This document shows positions 9,711-18,807 of a DNA stretch of 64,000 nucleotides, one piece after another. The notes beneath the pieces are model-generated. The model worked only from the letters and a program-made list of their open reading frames with translations. It was not told the origin of the DNA and made no database searches. The translations under genes were made by a program, and so were the position numbers. Numbering within the stretch: the first letter of the stretch is position 1; every line of letters starts with the position of its first letter. Source of the DNA: Pseudomonadota bacterium (GTDB lineage: Bacteria > Desulfobacterota > Desulfobacteria > Desulfobacterales > Desulfolunaceae); contig JAHIRD010000109.1 of NCBI GenBank assembly GCA_018818835.1, forward strand, positions 1 to 64,000. The letters are read 5' to 3'.

Positions 9711-10007
9711 ATGTTGATATTGGGAAATCTGTTGAGAGCCGTGGCCGTTGTGCTGAAAATGGGCTTGGATCTTTATATGTGGATTATCATTGCCCGGGCG
9801 ATATTGTCCTGGGTGAGTACGGACCCCTACAATCCCATTGTGCGTTTTGTTTACGATGTGACTGAGCCGGCTTTAAGGGCTGTGCGCTCGAAAATGCCCA
9901 GAATCGAGGGAATCGATCTCTCTCCCATCATCATTATTTTTGGAATTATTCTACTCCAGTCATTTGTGGTGCAAAGCCTTTTCGATTTTGCACAAATGCT
10001 CAAATAA
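9711..10007 (+). CDS. YggT-family membrane protein
   Basis: A protein of 98 residues, starting after GAGG with a 9-nt spacer. It shows two membrane segments flanking the family motif MWIIIARAILSWVSTDPYNPIVRF and TEPALRAVR, then LSPIIIIFGIILLQSF. YggT proteins are widespread inner-membrane proteins near cell-division or proC/yggS genes, with roles in envelope or ion homeostasis. Here the DivIVA-like gene follows 14 bp later and proC is the divergent neighbour, a common arrangement. Confidence 0.9.
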   Translation: MLILGNLLRAVAVVLKMGLDLYMWIIIARAILSWVSTDPYNPIVRFVYDVTEPALRAVRSKMPRIEGIDLSPIIIIFGIILLQSFVVQSLFDFAQMLK

Positions 10008-10021
10008 CAGAACCGTTATCT

Positions 10022-10519
10022 ATGAAAAATAAACTGACCCCACTTGAGATTCACCAGCAACGGTTTAGCGTTCGATTTCGAGGTTACAATACCAGCGAAG
10101 TTGATTTTTTTCTTGATCAGGTATCCGAAACCCTTGAACTCATGACGAGTGAAGCTGAAGCCCTGCGAGAAAAAATCCGTCAACTCAACCTGGAAAACCA
10201 GGACTACAGGTCCAGGGAGGAGTCCTACAAACGGGTGATGCTCAATTCCCAGACGGTCTTGGAGCAGATGAAGGAGAACGCTCGGAAATCGTCGGAAGTG
10301 ATTGTGGCCCAGGCCGAGGTAGACGCGGATAAGATCATCCAAAGCGCACACAACAAGCTGGAGAGGATGCACGATGAGGTCAACGAACTGAAACGCCAGC
10401 AGGTTCAGTTCAGGGCCCAGATGAAATCAATGATTGAGGCCCATTCGGTGCTGCTTGAAATGACCCAGATTGAACTGGATCCCAAAGAAGAAGGCGTTCG
10501 GCAGATTGACTATGATTAA
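10022..10519 (+). CDS. DivIVA-domain protein
   Basis: A protein of 165 residues. The N-terminal segment KLTPLEIHQQRFSVRFRGYN followed by TSEVDFFLDQVSETLE is the DivIVA membrane-curvature-binding motif. A long coiled coil covers most of the rest (about residues 35-155). DivIVA proteins bind curved membrane and recruit division or polar factors. In Deltaproteobacteria a DivIVA-like gene beside yggT is usual, but its function is less defined than in Gram-positives. No strong Shine-Dalgarno is visible, so translation may be coupled to yggT 14 bp upstream. Confidence 0.88.
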   Translation: MKNKLTPLEIHQQRFSVRFRGYNTSEVDFFLDQVSETLELMTSEAEALREKIRQLNLENQDYRSREESYKRVMLNSQTVLEQMKENARKSSEVIVAQAEVDADKIIQSAHNKLERMHDEVNELKRQQVQFRAQMKSMIEAHSVLLEMTQIELDPKEEGVRQIDYD

Positions 10520-10605
10520 AGGTGGATGGGGAAGATGATAACCGTTTCCGGGGGATCCGGTTATGCCAATAGAAAAACCGAGGAACGACATAGCAGGAGA
10601 TATCC

Positions 10606-11688
10606 ATGGCAAAAATAGATGCTTTTTTTAAATTGATGCATGACCAGGGGGCCTCAGATCTTCATCTTAATGCCGGTCAACCTCCGGCTCTCCGGATTGA
10701 CGGGCAGATTGAGCGGGTCAAGTACAAAGTGCTTGACAACAACACGCTCAAGGGCATGCTTTATGAAATTGCGCCTGAAAATAAAATCAAACAGTTCGAG
10801 GAAACCGGAGATGTGGATTTCGGGTATGAAATTCCGGGGCTTGCACGCTACAGGGCCAATTTTTTCCAGCAGAAAAATGGGGTTGGGGCCGTGTTCCGTG
10901 AAATCCCAAGCACCATTCAGACCGCCGAGCAACTGGGTCTGCCCCAAGTGGTGTCCCGGCTGGCCACCCTTCCCAGGGGGCTGGTTCTGGTGACAGGGCC
11001 AACGGGAAGCGGGAAATCAACGACTCTTGCGGCCATTCTTGACGTAGCCAATCGTTTGCGCAGGGATCATATCATCACCATTGAGGATCCCATCGAATTT
11101 GTTCACGAATGCAGAGGCTGTCTGGTGAATCACCGGGAGGTGGGTTTTCATACAAAATCTTTTACAGCCGCATTAAGAGGGGCCTTACGTGAAGACCCGG
11201 ATATTATTCTGGTGGGTGAGCTCAGGGATCAGGAAACCATTTCCCTGGCCATTGAGGCTGCCAATACCGGTCATCTGGTTTTGGCAACACTTCATACCTC
11301 CAGTGCTCCCAAAACCGTGGACCGATTGATTGAGGTGTTTCCGGCCAACCAGCAGGCCCAGATCCGTTCAACCTTGGCCGATGGTATCAGGGCTGTTATC
11401 TCCCAGACCTTATTCAAACGCAAAGACCAGAGAGGGCGCTGCGCAGGCCTTGAAATAATGATCGCAACACCGGCAGTAAGAAATTTGATCCGTGAAGGGA
11501 AATCCCACCAGATTCCGTCGGCCATCCAGGTGGGACAGAAATATGGCATGCAGCTGATGGATGATTCCATCATGGATCTCCATAACAAGGGTTGGATTAC
11601 CTCCGAAGATGCCTATGCCAAGGCCTATGACAAACAAAAATTTCGAGCCCTGATGGCCGGTTCGCCCCAGGACTTTACGGATGCCTGA
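10606..11688 (+). CDS. pilT: Type IV pilus twitching ATPase, PilT family
   Basis: A protein of 360 residues, starting after AGGAG. It has the N-terminal PAS-like domain (GASDLHLNAGQPPALRIDG), Walker A GPTGSGKST, the Asp box ITIEDPIEF, Walker B LREDPDIILVGELRD, the His box TGHLVLATLHT, and the PilT-specific AVRNLIREGK near residue 290. PilT is the cytosolic hexameric ATPase that retracts type IV pili. It is followed 25 bp later by a second family member and then by a pseudo-receiver protein. No pilin, pilB or pilC gene is in this cluster. Confidence 0.92.
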   Translation: MAKIDAFFKLMHDQGASDLHLNAGQPPALRIDGQIERVKYKVLDNNTLKGMLYEIAPENKIKQFEETGDVDFGYEIPGLARYRANFFQQKNGVGAVFREIPSTIQTAEQLGLPQVVSRLATLPRGLVLVTGPTGSGKSTTLAAILDVANRLRRDHIITIEDPIEFVHECRGCLVNHREVGFHTKSFTAALRGALREDPDIILVGELRDQETISLAIEAANTGHLVLATLHTSSAPKTVDRLIEVFPANQQAQIRSTLADGIRAVISQTLFKRKDQRGRCAGLEIMIATPAVRNLIREGKSHQIPSAIQVGQKYGMQLMDDSIMDLHNKGWITSEDAYAKAYDKQKFRALMAGSPQDFTDA

Positions 11689-11713
11689 TCGTCATTTGGC
11701 AGGGAGCTAAAAA

Positions 11714-12883
11714 ATGAGAAAACAGGAAATAGACTATATTCTTGCCCGGATGCTTGATTCCAATACCAACGTATCCGACTTGAACCTCACGGTGGGCAAG
11801 CCCTTGCAGGTGGAAAGTTCCGGAAAATTGGTTGCTGTTGATATCGAACCTGAAATCAAGGAGCTGACGCCCTTTCAGACCGAAGTGTTCGCCATGAATC
11901 TTTTAAGCCAGGACCGTCGTCTGACCGAAACTCTGATTAGATCAGGTTCATGCGATTTATCTTACAGCCTGCCGGGAAAGGCACGGTTCAGGGTGAATAT
12001 ATTTTCCCAGTCAGGCAACTATTCCATTGTACTCAGGCGACTTGAAACCACCATCCCGTCCATCCGGGAATTGAATCTGCCCAAAGCCTTTGAAGAAATT
12101 CCCAGAACCCTGAACGGCATCGTGTTCATTACGGGAGCCACGGGAACCGGTAAAACAACCTCCCTTGCCGCTGTGTTGGCAGAAATAAACGCCACCCGTC
12201 CGGAACATGTGATCACCCTTGAAGATCCTATTGAATACGTGCATCCCCATAAAATGGCCACCTTTAATCAACGTGAACTGGGCAGTGATTTTGAAAGTTT
12301 TGCCAGTGGGCTGAGGGCCGCGCTCAGGCAGGCCCCCAAAGTGATTCTCGTGGGTGAAATGCGCGATAAAGAAACCGTTGAAATCGGCTTGAGGGCTGCA
12401 GAAACAGGGCATCTGGTGCTTACGACCCTGCATACAAACAATGCCGGACAGACCATCAACCGTATTTTGGGTATGTTTGACCCAGATGAAGAAAGGCAGT
12501 TGCGTATCCGTCTTGCGGATTCGGTGCGGTGGATTATTTGCCAGAGACTTTTACCGAAAATTGGTGGGGGCCGGGTGGCGGCCTTTGAAATACTTGGAAC
12601 CAGTCTGAGGGTCAAGGATATCATCCTTAATGGTGAAATCAATGAAAATACCTATGAAAGCTGTATGGATGCAGGAAAAGCCTTTGGAATGACCACCTTT
12701 GACTATTACATTATCGATCTTTATGAAAAGGGTCTGATCACCCATGAAACCGCCATGACCTATGCCAGCCACAAGGCCGTGGTGGGACGTGGGATTGATT
12801 CGGTGAAAAGTTCCAGAGGTGAGAAAACAACCGATATTGAATCCCTTGAAATCGATCACGGTTACAATAAAAAATTCAAGTAA
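11714..12883 (+). CDS. Second PilT/PilU-like type IV pilus ATPase
   Basis: A protein of 389 residues with GGGAG upstream of ATG. It has Walker A GATGTGKTT, ITLEDPIEYVH, Walker B LRQAPKVILVGEMRD and the His box TGHLVLTTLHT. The PilT AIRNLI motif is replaced by RVKDIILNGE, which suggests a PilU-like accessory retraction ATPase rather than a second PilT. A C-terminal charged tail (about 340-389) extends beyond the core. It sits between pilT and the zinc-ribbon/pseudo-receiver gene with short spacers, so all three are probably cotranscribed. Confidence 0.88.
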   Translation: MRKQEIDYILARMLDSNTNVSDLNLTVGKPLQVESSGKLVAVDIEPEIKELTPFQTEVFAMNLLSQDRRLTETLIRSGSCDLSYSLPGKARFRVNIFSQSGNYSIVLRRLETTIPSIRELNLPKAFEEIPRTLNGIVFITGATGTGKTTSLAAVLAEINATRPEHVITLEDPIEYVHPHKMATFNQRELGSDFESFASGLRAALRQAPKVILVGEMRDKETVEIGLRAAETGHLVLTTLHTNNAGQTINRILGMFDPDEERQLRIRLADSVRWIICQRLLPKIGGGRVAAFEILGTSLRVKDIILNGEINENTYESCMDAGKAFGMTTFDYYIIDLYEKGLITHETAMTYASHKAVVGRGIDSVKSSRGEKTTDIESLEIDHGYNKKFK

Positions 12884-12905
12884 AACGAACAGGGAAGGCC
12901 AACCC

Positions 12906-13688
12906 ATGAAAATCATATGTGAAAAATGCCAGGGTAAATACAATGTGGCGGAAGAAAAGCTCCCGGAAGGTAAACAGTTCGGATTTACTTGCCCGAAATG
13001 TAAACATAAAATTTCTGTGACGAAGGCCAGAAAGCCAGAGGTTTCAACGGACGAGGAAATTGTGTTTTCCCTGGCCGGAGATGAACCCAAGGGTGACCCC
13101 TCGAAAAAAGAGAGCCCCAAAAAAGAGGGCTCCAAACCAAGCAAAAAGAGTCCCCTAAGATTTGATGAAGAGGATTCATCCAAACCCTCCATTTCCTTTG
13201 CAGAAGATGAGTCCATTTATGATGCATCGGAAAAACCATTTGATTTTGTTGAAGAAGATTATGAAACAGCCATGATATGCGAATCAGACCCAGCCATCCG
13301 AGAAAAGATCAAAATCGCTTTGGAATTGATGGAATACAGTATCACCATGGCCGAAAACACCCGTGAAGCCCTGAAAAACATGCGCTATCATACCTATGAC
13401 TTGATCGTTCTCAATGAACGGTTTGATACTCCCAATCCAGATGTAAATGGTATTCTGATTTATCTGAATCGTCTGGTGATGGCTGAACGTAGAAAAATTA
13501 CTCTTTTCCTTTTGACTGATCGGTATCGGACCATGGACCCCATGGAGGCCTATCATCGGAGTGCCAATGCGGTGGTGAACATCAAAGATATTGACAGAAT
13601 TGATACGATACTGCAAAAAGGTTTGAATGATTCGTCAGTTTTCTATAAAATATTCAAAGAATTTCTTATCCAGGCGGGTAAAATTTAA
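12906..13688 (+). CDS. Zinc-ribbon plus pseudo-receiver protein
   Basis: A protein of 260 residues. I chose the ATG at 12906 because the zinc ribbon begins there and GGGAAGG lies upstream. Residues 1-38 form an MJ0042-type ribbon (CEKC, then CPKCK). A low-complexity acidic/lysine-rich linker covers about 40-115. From about residue 117 the fold resembles a receiver domain (AMICESDPAIREKIKIALEL, then TYDLIVLNERFD), but the position of the phospho-acceptor Asp is Asn (VLN). It should therefore not be phosphorylated in the usual way. Its location after two PilT-family genes suggests a role in pilus regulation; this is inference. Confidence 0.75.
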   Translation: MKIICEKCQGKYNVAEEKLPEGKQFGFTCPKCKHKISVTKARKPEVSTDEEIVFSLAGDEPKGDPSKKESPKKEGSKPSKKSPLRFDEEDSSKPSISFAEDESIYDASEKPFDFVEEDYETAMICESDPAIREKIKIALELMEYSITMAENTREALKNMRYHTYDLIVLNERFDTPNPDVNGILIYLNRLVMAERRKITLFLLTDRYRTMDPMEAYHRSANAVVNIKDIDRIDTILQKGLNDSSVFYKIFKEFLIQAGKI

Positions 13689-13763
13689 ACCCCCCGTTTA
13701 AGGTGTCCCGTAAGGAGCCCGGATAAGACTAAGATTTTCAATTCAGGGTCTGGGGCAGGACGT

Positions 13764-13922
13764 ATGGGAATAAAAAAAGGAAATTACACGTGTAATGATT
13801 ACAGAGAGGAAATGATTCTTCTCGGTCTACAGAAACGATTGAATCAGGGCAACCTGACCGATGATGAAAGAAAAGAGCTTCTCAAGGAAATCGAAAGCAT
13901 AGAAAAACAGATGGGCATGTAA
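13764..13922 (+). CDS. Small 52-residue charged protein
   Basis: The frame from ATG 13764 to TAA 13922 encodes 52 residues, with AGGA six nt upstream. The product begins MGIKKGNYTCNDYREEMILL and continues as an amphipathic helical stretch ending in KEIESIEKQMGM. The high Lys/Glu content and regular heptad-like spacing suggest a two-helix coiled coil. A strong terminator follows 16 bp after the stop, which supports a real 3' end of this transcript. It is probably the last gene of the pilT cluster. I do not recognise a family. Confidence 0.65.
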   Translation: MGIKKGNYTCNDYREEMILLGLQKRLNQGNLTDDERKELLKEIESIEKQMGM

Positions 13923-13937
13923 AGCCCCGATGAAAAT

Positions 13938-13970
13938 AAAAAAGCGCTTTTTTAAGAAAGCGCTTTTTTT
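13938..13970 (+). terminator. Rho-independent terminator after the 52-residue gene
   Basis: The arms AAAAAAGCGCTT and AAGAAAGCGCTT flank a very short loop and are followed by seven T. The structure is near-symmetric and could also act on minus-strand transcripts. Confidence 0.8.
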
Positions 13971-14010
13971 GTTGGAAGGTATGGATTTTATAAAGGGACG
14001 TGGCTGTTAA

Positions 14011-14048
14011 TGGGACCCATAAGTCCTATGAGTCCCATAAGTCCCATT
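14011..14048. repeat. GGGACTTATG/CATAAGTCCC word repeat
   Basis: Four copies of CATAAGTCC-like words in tandem (CCCATAAGTCC, TATGAGTCC, CATAAGTCC, CATTCC). The complement of this word recurs at 58891-58930, and a related version lies at 52521-52564. Confidence 0.7.
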
Positions 14049-14052
14049 CCAT

Positions 14053-16107
14053 TTATTTCGATAATCCTGACCTGATGAAAATACCCGTCCCCTGGGTGCG
14101 TTCAGCCGGGAGTGTGAGGTTCAGTGTCGGTCCGTTGTGCTGTGAAATATCCACCAGAAATTCGTGTAGAGCCGTGTCCGTCTCCACAAGTCGCACAGAC
14201 AGAGAATATGTGATGTCATCCTGGCTCACCTGGGTGGTCATCTCGAATCCTCCGTCTTCGACAATCACAGGTACGTCCGAAAAATCGAGGTTCAGACCAT
14301 GGCCCATGCAATCAAGGACTGTGATTATACCCACACTGCCCGAGGCACTGATATCATAGCCGTTTTCATTAAAAACCTTCGAGAGGGTCAGATCAACGTC
14401 CATGTCCATGTCATTGATTTTTTGGTTTGTGTTCACGCCTTCCATGGAGCAGGCCACCCGATGATAGGGCATGCCCAGGACGGTCCATTGGCTGCTTGAG
14501 AGATCCTCTCCGGGGTCTGTTCTCATGAGTTCAAGGTCTGTAAAATTGATTCGGGTCATGAGGTCATCGCTTGAGAGGTCAATTGCACAGACATAAATGC
14601 CCTCATCGGTTGGGTTCATATCAAGTGTCAGCATGGCTCCGATACTTGTAATAAAACCGATGGCATCTGTCTTGTCCAGTTGTGCAGGGGAGCTGAGGTG
14701 AATGGTTCCGTTTTCTGATATGTCCGGCTGGGCATTGTCAAAGGAGATCACCATAAACGGAGCCCCGTCCGGCGTGGCTTCAAAGGGCAGGCCAATCATT
14801 CCTTGGGCCAGTGCAGATCCGGTTCCACTGGGGTTGAAATTCAGGTTTAATCCTATGAGTCCGTATGGGGCATGGACAATGTCAGTGGTTTCGCCTTCCG
14901 AGAATGAATGGGTCACGGTGTAGGTCTTCTCCTGGGCCATCGTAAACACAGCATGTGCAAACAGTGCCTCAATATCACTGGAATCTGTCCGGGTGAGGGT
15001 ATCGACAAGTGTGGTTCGGACATTGAGGGCCGAAAGAATCAACGCTGCCGTGCATTTATATTGGGCAACCTGTCTGAGTTCAGGCGTGTTGTTTTCTCCG
15101 GTAAAGGATTCTGTTATGACCTTTTTGGTGATCTCCAAATCCAGACTGTAGTCTGTTGAGATAAGGGTGCCCTGCATATCCGGTGTTTCCAAAGTCCCCG
15201 ATGCATGGCAGGTGAGAATCTGATTGAGATCACTGGCCATGATGGCCAGATTTGTAAAATCAATGCGAAGATCCGTCTGATTGGGTGAAAGTGTTGAGGG
15301 CAGATCGATAAATCCCGAGGCTCTAGGGTCAATGAGACTCTCATTGATAGACAGATTCAAGATGTCCCGGGTGGGGACGGCATGTGCTTCAGTTCGACGA
15401 TAATACAGTTTTCTCGGATAGCTGATGTCGATACTCGGACTTTTCTTTGCCCAGGTGCTTTCAAAAAAGGAGATCAGGTTGTTTCCGCCGGTTCGATGGA
15501 TCTCCACTGAAAATTCGCATATGGTTTGAAGTTCATCCACCTGGAATACACCATGACACATGAATTTCTGGGCTGATCCTTTTTTGATGTCCATGGTCAG
15601 ATTAAAAGAAGGCCGGATAAGGACGCCCGACTGGGTTTTGGTGGTCAAGATGTCTGTTCCGCTGATCGTGATTGAATCCGCCGTGATCTCAAAGGGAAAA
15701 TTCCTGAACTCCAGCGTCATGGGATAGCCGGTTACGGATACACTCCCATCAAGGGAAATAGAACCGTGGGCGCGGATGATGCCGGATTGTTCAGCAAGGG
15801 TAAGGCTTACTTGCAGGGATTCCTCATCCCCACTTCGGCTTAGGGGGGTGCCCAATCCATTGCTGGGGGTGAAGGTGGCACTTAAGGGCGCAGAAAGGAG
15901 TGCGGACTGCGTTTCCCAGTGCTCCATGGCGGAGGTCTGGCTTGCATCGGCTGATGTGAGTCCGTCCTGGGCTTCGGTGCTCAAGGATTCAGGTTCGGTG
16001 GCGTATTTCCCTTCACCACAGCCTATGATCGTCAGGCAGCAAAGAAAGAAAATGGCAATAAACCCCATAGAGGATGGAAAAATAGTTTTCAGGTGCAAGG
16101 CTTTCAC
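14053..16107 (-). CDS. Large predicted lipoprotein of unknown function
   Basis: The best start is a GTG at 16107 with AGGAGG seven nt upstream; an ATG 18 nt earlier overlaps that Shine-Dalgarno. The 684-residue product has a basic N-terminus, a hydrophobic segment and a lipobox ending IIGC, with the lipidated Cys at residue 30. The mature part is rich in Thr, Ser and Asp and looks beta-rich, with several strand-like segments such as TYSLDMTI-type alternations and repeated LTLDM/DLTL motifs. No catalytic motif is recognised. It is the last gene of the minus-strand coaX cluster, 130 bp away, and may be independently transcribed. Confidence 0.75.
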   Translation of the reverse strand: MKALHLKTIFPSSMGFIAIFFLCCLTIIGCGEGKYATEPESLSTEAQDGLTSADASQTSAMEHWETQSALLSAPLSATFTPSNGLGTPLSRSGDEESLQVSLTLAEQSGIIRAHGSISLDGSVSVTGYPMTLEFRNFPFEITADSITISGTDILTTKTQSGVLIRPSFNLTMDIKKGSAQKFMCHGVFQVDELQTICEFSVEIHRTGGNNLISFFESTWAKKSPSIDISYPRKLYYRRTEAHAVPTRDILNLSINESLIDPRASGFIDLPSTLSPNQTDLRIDFTNLAIMASDLNQILTCHASGTLETPDMQGTLISTDYSLDLEITKKVITESFTGENNTPELRQVAQYKCTAALILSALNVRTTLVDTLTRTDSSDIEALFAHAVFTMAQEKTYTVTHSFSEGETTDIVHAPYGLIGLNLNFNPSGTGSALAQGMIGLPFEATPDGAPFMVISFDNAQPDISENGTIHLSSPAQLDKTDAIGFITSIGAMLTLDMNPTDEGIYVCAIDLSSDDLMTRINFTDLELMRTDPGEDLSSSQWTVLGMPYHRVACSMEGVNTNQKINDMDMDVDLTLSKVFNENGYDISASGSVGIITVLDCMGHGLNLDFSDVPVIVEDGGFEMTTQVSQDDITYSLSVRLVETDTALHEFLVDISQHNGPTLNLTLPAERTQGTGIFIRSGLSK

Positions 16108-16237
16108 GGTCTGCCCTCCTAACATATGACTCTGATTTGGATAACGACTTGATCGATTGTAAAAATATACTTACATGCATATCTGATAAATGAGTCATTG
16201 TCAAATTTCAATCGCATCATCAGACGTAACAATTCAT

Positions 16238-17014
16238 TTATTTGTCGTGAAGATGGTCGTAGATAATTCTCAGCCCTTCAAGGGTCAAGGAGCTGTCAAC
16301 GTGCTCAATACTTTCGGAGACATGGTTCATCAATGGAGCCAGGCCTCCAGTGGCTATAATCAGGGGTTTTTCGTCCAGTTCTTTTTTAATGCGGGCCACC
16401 ATGCCGTCCACAAGGCCGGCATACCCAAAAATAATCCCGGATTTCATGCTTTCGGCCGTATCTTTTCCAATGACCTTGTCCGGAGGGGAGAAGATTTCCA
16501 CCCGGGGCAGTTTTGATGCATTAAGGAACAAGGCATCGGAGGAAATCATGATGCCGGGTGAGATGGCACCGCCCAGATATTCCCCTTTCCGTGAGATGAC
16601 ATCAAAGGTGGTGGCTGTCCCAAAGTCGATGACAATGAGGGCTGCTTTATAACGGGAATAAGCGGCAATGGCATTGACGATCCGATCAGCACCCACTTCC
16701 GAGGGGTTACTGTAAAGGATGGGCATGATGGATGAGACTGTCGATGCATCAACCCATATGGGGGGGTGATGCATGTATTTGAGGCAGAAAGCGTTAAGGA
16801 TCATCATCATACGGGGTACCACGCATGAGATGATCGTGCCTCTGAAACCGGTTATATCGAGTTTCCGCTCATTGAAAAGGCTGCTTACAAGAACGTTAAA
16901 CTCATCCTCGGTCATATTCTTATCCGAGCGAATGCGCCAACTGTGGATCAGATTCTTTTCATCAAAAACACCCAGAACCGTGTTTGTATTTCCCACATCA
17001 ATGACCAGAAGCAT
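16238..17014 (-). CDS. coaX: Type III pantothenate kinase
   Basis: The 258 residues match the family. It has the ASKHA N-terminal phosphate motif MLLVIDVGNTNTVLGVF, then EVGADRIVNAIAAYSRY, IVIDFGTATTFDVI and LGGAISPGIMISSDALF, all characteristic of CoaX. It phosphorylates pantothenate in the first step of coenzyme A synthesis. AGGA lies eight nt before the ATG. It is 15 bp downstream of the YbbR-domain gene on the same strand, so cotranscription is likely. Confidence 0.95.
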   Translation of the reverse strand: MLLVIDVGNTNTVLGVFDEKNLIHSWRIRSDKNMTEDEFNVLVSSLFNERKLDITGFRGTIISCVVPRMMMILNAFCLKYMHHPPIWVDASTVSSIMPILYSNPSEVGADRIVNAIAAYSRYKAALIVIDFGTATTFDVISRKGEYLGGAISPGIMISSDALFLNASKLPRVEIFSPPDKVIGKDTAESMKSGIIFGYAGLVDGMVARIKKELDEKPLIIATGGLAPLMNHVSESIEHVDSSLTLEGLRIIYDHLHDK

Positions 17015-17029
17015 GTGATTCGTCCTAAA

Positions 17030-17941
17030 TTATTTTATGGTAAGTGTAAACAATTCCGGTGTCACACTGATGAGAGTGAAATCAACCGGCAGACTGATGG
17101 TGGCGCGGCGGACATAGATCCCGGGCATGAGATCATCCACCTTGATTGATATCTGGATGTCCTTGAGAACATCCATTCCGTTAAAGCGGTTTTCAGGTCC
17201 GCTGATTTCAATGCTGGCAAGGGTAGGGTTGACCTCTACTGAATTTTGGGGAAGAAATACGGGCAGGTCCATTTTTTTGACCACCCGTTTTTCAGTGATT
17301 GAAATGGTGGCTACCACAGGGCCCGGAGGAAGGATTAAGGGCAATGAGGGGTCAATGTCGAATACCGCTTCTTTTTTACATGATTCAATAATGCCGGTTA
17401 TATCAACAGCTTTAGTCCGGATTTTATCCAGGCTCTCAATGAGCAACCGGGGGCCGGCCACGGTCACACTCTTGGGGTAGGCCAGAACACCTCCGATCCT
17501 GTAGCCCGATGCAGGCGAACCTGTGTATACGATCTCAACGGGAAGCTCCCGGCTGATTTTTTTATCGATACTCACATGAATGGACACGGGCTGGATACTT
17601 TGAATCATGACGTTCTGGGGTAAGAGAAACAACGAAGGCGTTACCGGGATATGCTTTTCTCCCACCTGTACACCGGAAAGGGAAAGTCGGCACGTCAGGG
17701 AGGTGAGGTGCTCCAGTTTTTCCTTGGGGCCCTTGACCTTGACCTCAATGGCTCGGGTACTTTCCGAAGAAATGATCAGGTCACCCGAAAGACCTGAGAA
17801 TTCAACAGGCACCAGGACCAGGAATTCCTGAGTCATGTCCGGCCTAAGGGAATAAAATATAAACAAGCCACCAAGGACGAGACAGATAAGAACTGCAATG
17901 GTTATGGACATGGATTTGGAGTTCATTATTCTCATGAACAT
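17030..17941 (-). CDS. cdaR: YbbR-domain protein (CdaR-like)
   Basis: A protein of 303 residues with one N-terminal membrane helix (about 11-30) followed by three YbbR-like beta domains, with repeats such as VTVAGPRLLIESLDKIRT and ITEKRVVKKMDLPVFL. In bacteria with c-di-AMP, CdaR is the extracytoplasmic regulator of the diadenylate cyclase CdaA, and the two genes are normally adjacent. Here folP lies immediately upstream (8 bp) and coaX downstream; no cdaA is present in the window. The start could be the ATG at 17941 or one five codons later. Confidence 0.85.
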   Translation of the reverse strand: MFMRIMNSKSMSITIAVLICLVLGGLFIFYSLRPDMTQEFLVLVPVEFSGLSGDLIISSESTRAIEVKVKGPKEKLEHLTSLTCRLSLSGVQVGEKHIPVTPSLFLLPQNVMIQSIQPVSIHVSIDKKISRELPVEIVYTGSPASGYRIGGVLAYPKSVTVAGPRLLIESLDKIRTKAVDITGIIESCKKEAVFDIDPSLPLILPPGPVVATISITEKRVVKKMDLPVFLPQNSVEVNPTLASIEISGPENRFNGMDVLKDIQISIKVDDLMPGIYVRRATISLPVDFTLISVTPELFTLTIK

Positions 17942-17949
17942 TCAGCCTG

Positions 17950-18807
17950 TCAGGCATTTTTAAGGGCGTCAATGATTTTGACGGTGGCCTGGGTTGAGGC
18001 CACATCATGAACCCGGACCATGTGGGCGCCACCAAGGATGGCGGCTGAGACAGTGGCCTGGGTGCCGATTTCAATGGCATGACTCATATCTTTGTCGGTG
18101 TTTGTGGACACCGTATTCCGTATAAAGGCTTTCCGGGACGAGCCTACCAGAATGGGCACATTCAGGGAAGAGAAATCCCTGAGATGTTTCAGGAGAATAA
18201 AGTTGTGTGCCATGGTTTTCCCAAAGCCAATTCCCGGGTCGGCAATGATCATGGACCTTGAAATTCCCTGTTGTTCGGCTTTTTGAATGGCGGATTCCAG
18301 GTACGCATAAATTTCTTTGACCGGGTCATGGTAATGGGGGGTGTCCTGCATGGTTCCCGGTGTTCCCATCATGTGCATCAACACCACCGGAACCTTGGAC
18401 GTGGCCACCACCGATGCCATGTCCGGGTCCATTTCCATGGCTGAAATATCATTGACAATGCTGGCCCCGGCTTCAATGGCCCTTCGGGCAACCTCGGCCT
18501 TGGTGGTATCCACGGAAATGGGAACATGGATCTTTTTGGCCAGTTGCTCGATGACCGGGATCACCCGATTGATCTCTTCTGAAAGGGAGACGGCCTTGGC
18601 ATAGGGCCGGGTGGATTCACCCCCGATATCGATGATGTCGGCACCTTCTTCAACCATTTGCTGAGCCCGGCTAACAGCCTGGGACGTTTTAAAAAAACGC
18701 CCCCCGTCGGAAAAAGAATCCGGAGTGACATTCAAAATGCCCATGATACAGGTGCTGGTGCCGAGTTTCAGTTTGTGTTCTTTGAACGAAAGAAGGAAAT
18801 CATTCAT
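17950..18807 (-). CDS. folP: Dihydropteroate synthase
   Basis: A protein of 285 residues. The family signatures are clear: IMGILNVTPDSFSDGG, DIIDIGGESTRPYAKAV, PISVDTTKAEVARRAI, and IADPGIGFGKTMAHNF. The SRKAFI and HMVRVHDVA segments complete the active site. It joins p-aminobenzoate to dihydropterin pyrophosphate in folate synthesis. Its start overlaps the 3' end of ftsH by 8 bp, so the two are translationally coupled. Confidence 0.95.
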   Translation of the reverse strand: MNDFLLSFKEHKLKLGTSTCIMGILNVTPDSFSDGGRFFKTSQAVSRAQQMVEEGADIIDIGGESTRPYAKAVSLSEEINRVIPVIEQLAKKIHVPISVDTTKAEVARRAIEAGASIVNDISAMEMDPDMASVVATSKVPVVLMHMMGTPGTMQDTPHYHDPVKEIYAYLESAIQKAEQQGISRSMIIADPGIGFGKTMAHNFILLKHLRDFSSLNVPILVGSSRKAFIRNTVSTNTDKDMSHAIEIGTQATVSAAILGGAHMVRVHDVASTQATVKIIDALKNA

